Assembly (NCBI GenBank): GCA_029948255.1
Contig: JALIZF010001883.1
Location: 1-64,000, forward strand
Length of the DNA stretch: 64,000 nt
Source of the DNA: Telmatactis stephensoni
Taxonomy: Eukaryota; Cnidaria; Anthozoa; Actiniaria; Isophelliidae
Direction of reading: 5' to 3'
Each line of letters begins with the position of its first letter. Position 1 is the first letter of the stretch. Below the pieces are notes generated by a model. That model saw nothing but the letters and a program-made list of their open reading frames with translations. It ran no database searches and had not been told where the DNA came from. Below, one piece after another: positions 56,229 through 64,000 of this stretch. Both the position numbers and the translations under genes were made by a program.

Positions 56229-57245
56229 ATCAAATTTACTGTTGAGTACTCCAAGCATACTTTGAATGTTCTTGATTTAACTTTGCATCTCAAAGAAGGT
56301 TATATTCACACTGATGTTTATGCCAAACCCACGGATAGTCATCTCTATTTGCCTTTTTCAAGTTCACACCCTCTTCACTGTAAGAAATCGATTCCTTATG
56401 GGGTGGCCCTTAGGTTAAATAGAAATTGCTCATCCGCGGACTCTTTGAATGCGCGTTGTGTTGAGTACAAGAGATACTTAACCCACCAAGGTTACGCTTC
56501 GGAGCTCGTTGATGAGCAATTTCGAAAAGCACGAACCAAGAAGCGCCAAGATATTTTAAAACCTACTAAAAAGAACAAAAAGAAAGTCTTTCCATTGGTA
56601 ATGGACTATAATCCCAGGCTACCAGATATCTCTAAAATTGTTAAGAAGCATTCACATTTACTAAATACGGCCTCTGTGAAAGAAATTTTTCCACCTAGGT
56701 CAATAATGCCAGCTTATAGAAGAACAAAAAACTTAAAAGAAATTTTAGCACCTTCTAAGTTGAAGTCTGAAAAGAGCTCTAATAAGCCGGGATGCTTTAA
56801 GTGTTCAAAGAAATGCGACCTGTGCAAAAACTATCTTGTAGAAACTCCAACGTTTCAGAGTTTTTCCACAGGTCGCATTTATAAAATTCAAAGAATTCCA
56901 TTGGCTGTACTTCTAAAAATGTCATTTATTTAGCTTCATGTACAAAATGCAAACTACAATATGTGGGTTCTACTTCGAAATGAGTTAAAAGTCAGATTTC
57001 GTAATCACAAGTCTTCTATGCGGAATAATAAAAAGACTTGTGAAACTGCGATACATTTTAACAATAGCGCACATTCTTTAACTGATTTCCAATTCGTTGC
57101 GATTGAGAAAATTAACTCTATTATAGATGTAGATAAAAAGCTTCTCACTAGAGAAGCTTATTGGACAGCTCAACTCCATACGTTACGCCCTTATGGCCTT
57201 AATAAAAGGCAGGAGTTTAGGTCCAAAAATAGAGTTAATTTTTAA
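56225..57245 (+). pseudogene. Penelope-like RT end plus GIY-YIG (right copy, frameshifted)
   Basis: The plus frame from about 56225 starts within the RT after the catalytic motif (FTVEYSKHTLNVLDLTL, then DVYAKPTDSHLYLPFSSSHP). It continues through the thumb and linker with a Cys-rich block (CFKCSKKCDLCKNY) to TGRIYKIQR at about 56890. There the frame shifts; the GIY-YIG part resumes in another frame near 56925-56960 with the CTKCKLQYVG block and runs to a stop at 57245. A stop also interrupts the start of that second part. It is inactive. Confidence 0.75.
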
Positions 57246-57427
57246 TTTTAATTTTAGCTCCCTTTGCAAAATAAGTGGTTCATTCCCACGTTGTTTTTTG
57301 AACTTGAATATTAATGACTTAAATAGTATAAATAGACCTTGCATTTTGTGCCATTCACCATCCCCTTCTTTTACCTTGTACATATTTTTTTAATAGTTTT
57401 ATTTTACCTTATTTAATTTTACTTTTA

Positions 57428-57453
57428 CTGAAGAAGACCGAAGGTCGAAACGT
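57428..57453 (+). ncRNA. Conserved hairpin, hammerhead-core-like, in Penelope tail
   Basis: CTGAAGA, a stem GACC/GGTC with a GAA loop, then GAAACGT. The inverted copy is at 55640-55665, and a copy with the stem changed to GGCC/GGCC is near 54850. The CUGANGA...GAAA order is that of a hammerhead ribozyme core, which Penelope-like elements are known to carry. An extra A before the stem, and no clearly assigned stems I and III, keep this tentative. Confidence 0.4.
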
Positions 57454-57629
57454 CTTTATTAAAGCTTTTTTGGACATTAGAAGTTGCCTGCCTTCTCTTT
57501 CAACTAAATTCAAGATATTTCTATGAAGTGCAGACTGTGAATCCTCAAGGATCCTTTTACTGGGAATGCATCGTTGGACAGAACACCTCTTCACTTATTC
57601 TCTCTATATATAGATAGATATATATTTAA

Positions 57630-58169
57630 AATATTAAAATATTAACAGTAACTGTAAGTAATACAATAACAATTATATTCATTTTGTATTTGTAACTAAT
57701 TTAACTAACCTATAGCATTCTAGTAGTTCGTATATATATTGACTACTTATTTTTATTATATTTTCATCCTTCATATTTATTATAAATTTAAATAAATTTT
57801 GGTAATCAAACGACTCAAATATTGAGTTTGTTCCTAATATTTTGTTCATGAATTGTTTTCTAATTTCAATAAAATTATTGTTGGAACATTTGGAAAAATA
57901 GTGAAGTTCATCGCCAATTTCTCCAATTTCACAAATACGTCACATTTCCTTTTATCCCTTTCAATATTCAAATGTCTCCCTTTTTCAATTGGGAAGCTAT
58001 GGGCAGACATTCTAAACTTTGAAACGGATGATCCTACTTTAAAATCTTTGATCATATCTAAATATTCCTCAAAATGAGGTTTGTATTTACTTAAAAATAA
58101 TTCTACTTTTGATTTAATTTCCCCTGATCTTATTCTCTCTGTTTCTTTTTCCCAGTCACTCATGTAAAT
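57630..58169 (-). pseudogene. Dead LINE 3' end, split by the BEL/Pao insertion
   Basis: The minus frame from 58163 reads EEYLDMIKDFKVGSSVSKFR, then MSAHSFPIEKGRH and a KRKCDV cysteine block. This pattern (RMS.H...IE.GR......R.C) is typical of the C-terminal end of LINE ORF2 proteins. A frameshift follows near the CDV block. The LINE sequence probably continues at 63946-64000 on the other side of the retrotransposon. Confidence 0.6.
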
Positions 58170-58345
58170 TGTCTCAAAACTCCATGCTGTTATGATGTAA
58201 ATGATGGGAGAGCAGACTAGCTGGTGTTTCGAGACCGTTTATTAGTTGATGTTACACTGACACCGCGCGCTTACATTCTTACGTCACAGTTCTAATTAGT
58301 TAATTATGATTTATGAATAACACAGGGAACCCATAATTCACAACA
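58170..58345 (-). repeat. 3' LTR of the BEL/Pao element
   Basis: 176 bp; reads TGTCTCAAAACTCCATGCTG to AATTCACAACA on the plus strand, matching the right LTR with several substitutions and small indels. On the minus strand it starts TGTTGTGAATT and ends TTGAGACA, so TG...CA ends are kept. Confidence 0.85.
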
Positions 58346-58457
58346 CTCTCCCGGGCGGCCAAACTGCCTGAGCGCAAGATACAGACATTTTACAGTTCTC
58401 GTTTGAAAGGTTATGCTTAGTCAGTATGTTCATTAACTTCATCTTCAACTTGCTGCT

Positions 58458-60554
58458 TTATTCTTTCTGAAGCCTTTTGCGCGGCAGCTCTCTTGCATAG
58501 GTTTCAACTTGCTCGGTCTTGTTGCTCATAGGCTGTTTTTCAAGAACTTCAGATAATTCCAGCGGGTATAGCTTTTCGATCGGTCGTACAAACTCGTTCC
58601 CCTTGCTCATGCGTAAAGTGGTGGCTCTAACTCGGCCGTCTTTTCCGGGAAGAAGACTTTTCACCACTGCGAGTTTCCATTTGTTTCTTGGAAGATTGTC
58701 ATGCACTAGCACCACGTCTCCAGCTTTCATTTCTGTTGGACTTTTGTCCCCTTTGGACTTGTGGAACTCTCTTAGGCCCGTCAGATACTCTTTGCGCCAG
58801 CGTGCCCAGAAGGACTTCATTAGTGTTTCGTGATATTTCGCGCGTCTCCTCAGGGACTTGGCGGTTTCGAAGCCTGATGGTACATACTCGGTGTCATGCG
58901 GATCTTCTTTTGATTCTTCCTCTGGCAAGTTTAGCAGACGCTGGCCACACAGGAAATGCGATGGTGTGAGGGGAGTTCCATCTTGGATGTCTGAGTACGT
59001 GTAGGTTAGTGGACGACTGTTGAGGACGGCTTCTACTTCAGCGATAACTGTATTGAGCTCAAATATATTTAATGATGATTTGCCAATGCTCTTCTTTAGG
59101 CATCTTTTCATGAGTCCGATAAGTCTTTCATAAAACCCTCCCCACCAGGGTGCTCTTTCGGCGATGAATTGCCAGGTGATTCGTTTTTTGGCGAGGAACT
59201 CTTGTGACATGCCTGCGTTGCACGGCGGATGATTGGTAATCTCCTCAGAGCCTGACTTGAAATTTTTCGCATTGTCCGAGATAATGATCTCAGGAACTCC
59301 ACGCCGACTGATAAACCTTTTGAAGGCTCGTATAAACGCCTCTGCTGATAGATCCTCTACTACTTCGAGATGTAAAGCTCTCACGGAGGCACAGGTAAAC
59401 AGACTTATGTAGACTTTCGTCGGCGCTAATTTCCTTCCAGTGTCCCTTACATACAGAGGTCCTGCGTAGTCGACGCCAGTTACTGTGAATGGGCGACCTT
59501 CTAGAACACGGGTTTCTGGTAGTGGTGGACTGATTTTAGAGTGATAAGGACGACCTTCGTGTTTTCTGCACGTTACACACTTTGATAGTATATGTCTGAT
59601 GCGTTGTCTTCCTTGAGGTATCCAATACTTTTGTCTGATCTGAGTCAACGTGTCTCTCACACCACCATGCAAAACAGTTGCGTGTGCCTCACGAACAATG
59701 AGCTCTGTCAAGTAAGTGTCTTTAGGTACAAGAATGGGAAATTTTGTTCGCTTTGCCAGGGCGGCATACTCTAATCTACCACAACATCGAATGAGTCCGT
59801 CCTCATCTAGATACAAGCCCAGTTGATCAATGATTGCTGGGCGCTTGGTTTTAGGCGGATTACCCAGAAGGTATGGCATTTCAGAGCGATTTGAATGTTG
59901 TTGGACCGCTTTTATAATTGTTTTCTCGGCTTGAACTAGATCTTTGGATGTTAGGGCTCTGCCTATGTTGGTTTTACGACATCTCGCAATGAAGCGAAGG
60001 ACAAGTGCCATGATCCTCACAGCCCGATTCAGGCTACTGTACCTTGTGAGGTCAATAGCCGAGAGATTTAGAGAGATTTCGCTTGTTTTGGCCATTAGTT
60101 GTAAGTACCTGTTTGTGCACGTTTCCTCTTTGGTTTGGGCTGGCCAGTTATCTTCTGATGCTGACAGCCACGAAGGACCATTGAGCCAAAGGTTTTGTTT
60201 CTGGTTTAGCGTTTTTACGGAGATTCCGCGTGTAAGAAGGTCTGCGGGATTGGATGATGTTGGACAATATTTCCATATGTGGCGTTCCGCCTGTGTCATT
60301 TCCTTTATCTTCCTGACTCGAGTCTCGATGTATTGTTGTAGACGTTTATCTGACGACAGCCACGATAATACTATTTGGGAGTCGCTCCACAGCACAACTT
60401 GGGATATGGCTACCGCAAGAGTTTTCTCGATGTATTTGCATAACTTTGCCGCCAAAAGCGCTGCTTGCAATTCTAGTCTTGGCAATGTTTGTGTCCTGAT
60501 AGGGGCCACTTTGCTTTTAGCAATTACAAACGCTGTTTGTGGGCCAATTCTCAT
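58458..60554 (-). CDS. BEL/Pao Pol C-terminal part: RNase H and integrase
   Basis: An uninterrupted frame of 698 codons. The RNase H part has LPRLELQAALLAAKL, VVLWSDSQIVLSWL and NPADLLTRG, carrying the acidic residues. The integrase zinc-binding part follows (HATVLHGG with CVTCRKHEG, an HHCC finger). Next is the DDE core: TVTGVDYAGPLYVR, EIIISDNAKNFKSG and WWGGFYERLIGLMKR. The end has a BEL-type C-terminal domain (GDVVLVHDNLPRNKWKLAVV). The upstream RT that should be fused to it is broken, so the open frame is a fragment of the polyprotein. Its codon usage and intactness suggest the insertion is not very old. Confidence 0.85.
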   Translation of the reverse strand: MRIGPQTAFVIAKSKVAPIRTQTLPRLELQAALLAAKLCKYIEKTLAVAISQVVLWSDSQIVLSWLSSDKRLQQYIETRVRKIKEMTQAERHIWKYCPTSSNPADLLTRGISVKTLNQKQNLWLNGPSWLSASEDNWPAQTKEETCTNRYLQLMAKTSEISLNLSAIDLTRYSSLNRAVRIMALVLRFIARCRKTNIGRALTSKDLVQAEKTIIKAVQQHSNRSEMPYLLGNPPKTKRPAIIDQLGLYLDEDGLIRCCGRLEYAALAKRTKFPILVPKDTYLTELIVREAHATVLHGGVRDTLTQIRQKYWIPQGRQRIRHILSKCVTCRKHEGRPYHSKISPPLPETRVLEGRPFTVTGVDYAGPLYVRDTGRKLAPTKVYISLFTCASVRALHLEVVEDLSAEAFIRAFKRFISRRGVPEIIISDNAKNFKSGSEEITNHPPCNAGMSQEFLAKKRITWQFIAERAPWWGGFYERLIGLMKRCLKKSIGKSSLNIFELNTVIAEVEAVLNSRPLTYTYSDIQDGTPLTPSHFLCGQRLLNLPEEESKEDPHDTEYVPSGFETAKSLRRRAKYHETLMKSFWARWRKEYLTGLREFHKSKGDKSPTEMKAGDVVLVHDNLPRNKWKLAVVKSLLPGKDGRVRATTLRMSKGNEFVRPIEKLYPLELSEVLEKQPMSNKTEQVETYARELPRKRLQKE

Positions 60555-60555
60555 A

Positions 60556-62088
60556 TAGGCGACTGCTCCATAGGCTTGTTGACTGCTGTCGCAGAATATG
60601 TGTAGCTGTATCTGTTTGTAGTTCCTTGGTAGTGGGACATATCGTCTTGAAATGCAAAGGGAGGTTAGATCTTTCGTTTCTTCAAACCATTTTAACCATT
60701 TCTCTCATGATCCTGGCTCTTATGGTGAACGGTTCTACTGTCTCCAAAGGATCGAACAACTTTGATGCGATGCTCAGCACTGATCTTTTCGTGGTTCTCT
60801 TGATGTCTTTTATTGTGTTCAGTAGGTTCTCGAGTGATAAAGAGAGGGTATCTGACACAGACGTCCATAGTAGACCAAGTCCCTTCACCGTACAAGCCGC
60901 GTTAGTCTTTTCCTCTCGCGTCTTCGAAGTTAAGTGTGATGAATTTGTCGTCTATTGGCGACGGTTCATGCCGGCTTCAGAAAGATACCGTTTCTTGATC
61001 GGTAGTAATACTCGATGGCCTGTGTCTCGTCGCTCGTCCCTGTAACTACATTATCCATGTACATTGAGTCTTTCAAGTTCAAGGCTATTTTGTCAATTGC
61101 CTTTTTGTCGAGATGATATCTAATGGTCGCGCTTAACAACAAGGTTGAAGGGGCAGCTCCGAACAGCACTCGGCGAAGTCTGTATTCTTTCAGGTTGTCC
61201 ATATTGTATGCTGGTTTGCTGGTGTCTTTGAACTACAGGAAGCGGATGGCGTCTCTATCTGTTGTGTTAACTCAATTTTTAGAAAGGCCTTCTTGATGTC
61301 TGCTGTAAAGGCTATTTCGTGGAGACGAAATCTCAGAAGGATACCCACCAGCTCTCGCATGAGGTTGGGGCCATTGTAACAGACAGTCGTTCAAGCTCAG
61401 CGAGTTTGAGAATTTGGCGGACGCGTCATAAACTACCGTCATTTTGGTTGTTGCGCTGTCTGTAACTTAAATACCGGGCAGTGCGGGATGTAATGCACGA
61501 TTCCTTCATGTATTCTTGGGTTGAAGACTGTCTCGATAAATCCTTGTCGAACTTGATCCTCGATGTAGTTGGCGTAGTACTTGGACGAGGGTGGAGTCTC
61601 TCCTTATTAGGCTGTGACGGAGGCTGTTCAGTCTTCTTTTGGTTGTTTCAACAGTTGCTTGGCAACTCGTATTTGTTATCCTTGCAGGGAAGTGGGACGA
61701 CGTATCTCCCAGATTCATGGTTGAATTTTGATGTTTTCGTTGAAATTCCTTCAGTATGTCGACCTTCTGCGTCGTCGTCCACTGCGTCTATGTCGTTGAT
61801 TTCCTAGAATTTAGGGAGTATGGCATCCAGAGGATTCTTCGACAGGCGTGGTTTCTATTCTGTTACAAACTGAAGTGTGAAGGTGGACCATCGTTACCCT
61901 GTGTGACGAGATCCCGAAAAGTAACCAGCCAATCCTGCTGCAAACTGCTACGGTGATGATTCCTCCGTCCCAGTATTTTGCACTTCGCCTGTTATCAGGT
62001 AGCCGTAAAGGTCGTTTCCTATGATGATGTCTACGCACGCTGGTCTTTGTTCGGCGGAGGATCGGCTAGTTGGAGTCCCTTTAGCTCC
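60556..62088 (-). pseudogene. BEL/Pao reverse transcriptase remnant
   Basis: Fragments in different frames still show BEL-type [21 protein letters not shown] near 61380-61440, YRLRRVLFGAAPSTLLLSAT at about 61180-61120, YMDNVVTG near 61060 where the catalytic YxDD should be (second Asp replaced by Asn), and KRSVLSIASKLFDPL near 60790. Stops and frameshifts separate them, and the catalytic change alone would abolish activity. Confidence 0.75.
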
Positions 62089-62565
62089 TTATGGTTGAAA
62101 CAGCCGCGTTTCATTTGGTTTGATAGTGGAGGACATATGATGGAGGTGACTAACGCTTTTAGTAATACTTTCTTGGTGTGTTTGTATTTGGAATTTTACA
62201 ACGTGGCATTCCATTCTGCAGCTTCTACCCGTCCCAAACGTTGTCACGTCTCGTAGTTCTTTTCCAAGTGACGGAAGTTTTAACCTATCTTTAAGATTCT
62301 TGGTGATGAAGGTTCTTTGCGATCCCGAGTCGAACAAAACTCTAGCCTGGCGCTCGTCCCCCTTCGACCCGATGACCGTAACAAGTGCAGACTGCATAAG
62401 TATGTTTGCGTCTGGGTGTGGTGCTTGGGTGGTTCCCATGTGCGTTTGTTGCTCTGGTACGTTTTTCGTTGCTTCGATTTCCCTTTGAAGGTTCATTTCT
62501 GCGTTTGACTGCGATGTGTTCGCCGGGTCACACAGCGAGGTATGGTGTTTCTTCTTGCAGCTCAA
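62089..62565 (-). pseudogene. BEL/Pao aspartic protease region
   Basis: The frame contains ARVLFDSGSQRTFI, the D-S/T-G active-site motif of retropepsin-like proteases of this clade. It is in the same frame as gag but separated from it by a TGA at 62569-62571. It begins with a third Cys/His cluster (SCKKKHHTSLC). Confidence 0.7.
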
Positions 62566-62568
62566 ACC

Positions 62569-63656
62569 TCATCCGCTAGAGTAACATTGCCTGGTGATAT
62601 GGTTAGCACCAGGGCAGTTGAAGCAGCGTCGATGCATGCGTAGGAAGGCAACTCTGTCGCCGACAGTATTCATTTTGTCACATTGTTCATGCCGGTGTTT
62701 ACTGTCACAGTATATGCAGGGCTTTCCCTCTGAAATGCTGCTTGTTCTTTGCTTTCTACGGTTAATACCGGAGAGTAAAGCACCCGCTGTTGGTACGGGT
62801 TTGTCGTTTGAGGTTGAAAGTGTTTCAGGTGTGGAGTTCATGCGACCTTTCTCGCGTGTTTCTAGTTCCTGCCTTAGCGCGTCTCTCAAGTCATCGAGAC
62901 AGCTAACTGCTTTTAGGTTAGTCCTAAATATTACCCGGCGAATCTCTTCTGGTAGCTTTTTCAACAGTATTGGGATCAATAGACTCCCATAGAGACCCGT
63001 TTTGGTTCCGAGCGCTGCTAGGCCTCGTATGTAATTTTCACAAGTGTCAAAGAAGGCTCTTAGTTTCTTCACCTCACCCGTTGTGGGAGGGATTTCCGAT
63101 AGCGCGTCCATGTAATAGTTGATTAAGGTTTGCTTCTGACCGTAGCGTTGCTGTAGGATTTTTACAGCTCTTGTGTAATTTCCGTTCGACAACGGTAATC
63201 TCGCGATTGTTCGGGCCGCTTCGCCCTTCAGAAGACCGTTCAAGTAATTCATTTTGTCGACGTTACTCAATTCGGGATTTTTATCTATGGCGGAAGTAAA
63301 CCCATCCCAGAAAGAGAGCCAGTCCAGTAAATCACCACTAAACAGCTTCAACGTAAGTTTCGGCAGCTTAATGGCTACTCTGTGATTTTGAAATTGCTCT
63401 TTAACAAAACTAGAATGGAACGAGCTCACCCGTGTTTGATGTTTGAATCCCGTTGTGTTTCCATTAAGCTTCGTGATTTTTGATCGCAGCTCAGCTATCT
63501 TGTCTTTACAGAAGATCATGTCTGCGACCTCCGTTTCCATCGCTTCTTGATCGGCGCAGTCTTGAAGAATGAAATCGTCTAAGCGCTCTAGTTCTTCTTT
63601 GCAGATCTATCGCAGATCGACTCCAACTCATCGAGATCTGGCTGTTCGGCTTCCAT
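62569..63656 (-). pseudogene. BEL/Pao gag with zinc knuckles
   Basis: The main frame is 63540-62569. It has the capsid-like segment KLPKLTLKLFSGDLLDWLSF with YLNGLLKGEAARTI, and two Cys/His fingers near the end (CIYCDSKHRHEQC; CFNCPGANHITRQC). The likely original start is the ATG at 63656-63654, whose frame is shifted relative to the rest near 63605. A TGA ends the frame after the second knuckle. Confidence 0.75.
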
Positions 63657-63753
63657 GATTGCGTTCGCTTTGTTGATGTTCCGCGTGCAGTGGCCTCTGA
63701 TGGCAGTTCGCACGCCTTTGTTTGTTTTTAATCGGATATCTGCCTCCGATGGG

Positions 63754-63770
63754 TCCCGGGTTTCGGCACC
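63754..63770 (-). promoter_or_regulatory. Primer binding site, tRNA-Phe type
   Basis: TCCCGGGTTTCGGCACC (plus strand) immediately inside the right LTR equals the 3' end of metazoan tRNA-Phe(GAA) before the terminal CCA is completed. Its location two bases from the LTR is where minus-strand synthesis is primed. Confidence 0.65.
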
Positions 63771-63772
63771 GG

Positions 63773-63945
63773 TGTCTCAAAACTCCAGGCTGATGCAGCA
63801 AATAGTGGGAGAGCAAACAAGCTCGGGTTTCGAGAGTTTTATTGGTTGATGTTACATGTGCTGGGCCGCGCGACTCCTTCCTTACGTCATAATTCTAATT
63901 AGTTAATCAAAGATTACACAGTCGGGTAACCCTCAATTCACAACA
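63773..63945 (-). repeat. 5' LTR of the BEL/Pao element
   Basis: 173 bp; TGTCTCAAAACTCCAGGCTG to AATTCACAACA on the plus strand. It differs from the left LTR at a visible number of sites, so the insertion is not brand new. Confidence 0.85.
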
Positions 63946-64000
63946 GAAATCCCCGAACCTTTTAATTAAGAAAAGTACTAAATTGTCTGGTAAATGATTT

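Larger units (their letters stand above)
55501..57602. mobile_element. Head-to-head inverted pair of Penelope-like element 3' halves
   Basis: The outer ~720 bp on the left (55501-56225, minus) and the right (about 56880-57602, plus) are inverted copies, sharing the tail TAAGTGAAGAGGTGTTCTGTCC, GGATCCTTGAGGATTCACAG and the whole GIY-YIG region. The plus copy keeps more 5' sequence (from about 56225). The two meet at 56225-56230. Penelope-like elements often insert as partial tandem or inverted copies, so this is one complex insertion. Confidence 0.8.
58170..63945 (-). mobile_element. BEL/Pao LTR retrotransposon, nearly full length, decayed
   Basis: The element of about 5.8 kb lies on the minus strand: right LTR (63773-63945), primer binding site, gag, protease, reverse transcriptase (broken), RNase H, integrase, left LTR (58170-58345). 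The gene order with the integrase C-terminal domain, the gag with zinc knuckles, and the RT/RNase H motifs place it in BEL/Pao. Short flanks TAAAT (58165-58169) and GAAAT (63946-63950) fit a 5-bp target duplication with one change. Frameshifts and stops in gag, between gag and protease and through the RT show it is inactive. It lies within a LINE remnant. Confidence 0.9.

Overview
This is a stretch of AT-rich animal nuclear DNA. Genes are split by GT-AG introns, strong polypyrimidine acceptors are visible, and much of the sequence is transposon debris. The mix of Penelope-like elements, a BEL/Pao retrotransposon, LINE 3' ends, tRNA-derived SINEs and many palindromic MITE-like elements suits a marine invertebrate. 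A cnidarian, possibly a coral-like anthozoan, is my best guess, but this is inference from repeat style and gene families and not a firm identification.

Left third (about 1-20,200): one large minus-strand gene. Four exons (20177 down to 17479) encode a short basic N-terminus and a complete SET domain. They feed, always in phase 1, into 19 small exons (17249 down to 6714) of two alternating types, A and B, and then into three more phase-1 exons (3704-3597, 2897-2823, 1878-1756). The gene runs off the left edge without a visible stop. Most A/B exons lie in a tandem array of eight nearly identical 1046-bp units plus partial or diverged copies. As drawn, a SET methyltransferase-like protein carries a repeated, charged, probably disordered tail of about 900 residues.

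Middle (20,200-46,500): mainly repeats. These are a 546-bp tandem repeat, two LINE C-terminal remnants, long inverted repeats, many hairpin/TIR elements and long pentanucleotide microsatellites. Two host-like loci stand out: a small two-exon gene (33855-34176, +) and a C/EBP-type bZIP gene (37763-41365, +). The bZIP gene's segment before the zipper has been tandemly duplicated about nine times as 333/336-bp units, and it carries one nonsense codon and one frameshift in the array.

Right third (46,600-64,000): a chromo-barrel/Tudor-knot-like gene (46631-47347, +) converges on a two-exon transposase-like gene (50154-47606, -) whose first exon encodes a signal-peptide-like N-terminus. Then come a Penelope-like RT/GIY-YIG ORF (53518-52241, -), a TIR element with its own small ORF, a head-to-head inverted pair of Penelope 3' ends, a dead LINE end, and a nearly full-length decayed BEL/Pao element (58170-63945, -) with both LTRs and a tRNA-Phe-type primer site, inserted into that LINE.

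The main theme is recent local tandem duplication inside coding sequence at two unrelated nuclear-protein loci. Phase-symmetric exons (SET gene) or multiples of three (bZIP gene) allow copy number to change without breaking the frame. All calls rest on reading the sequence alone; no database or splicing evidence was available.
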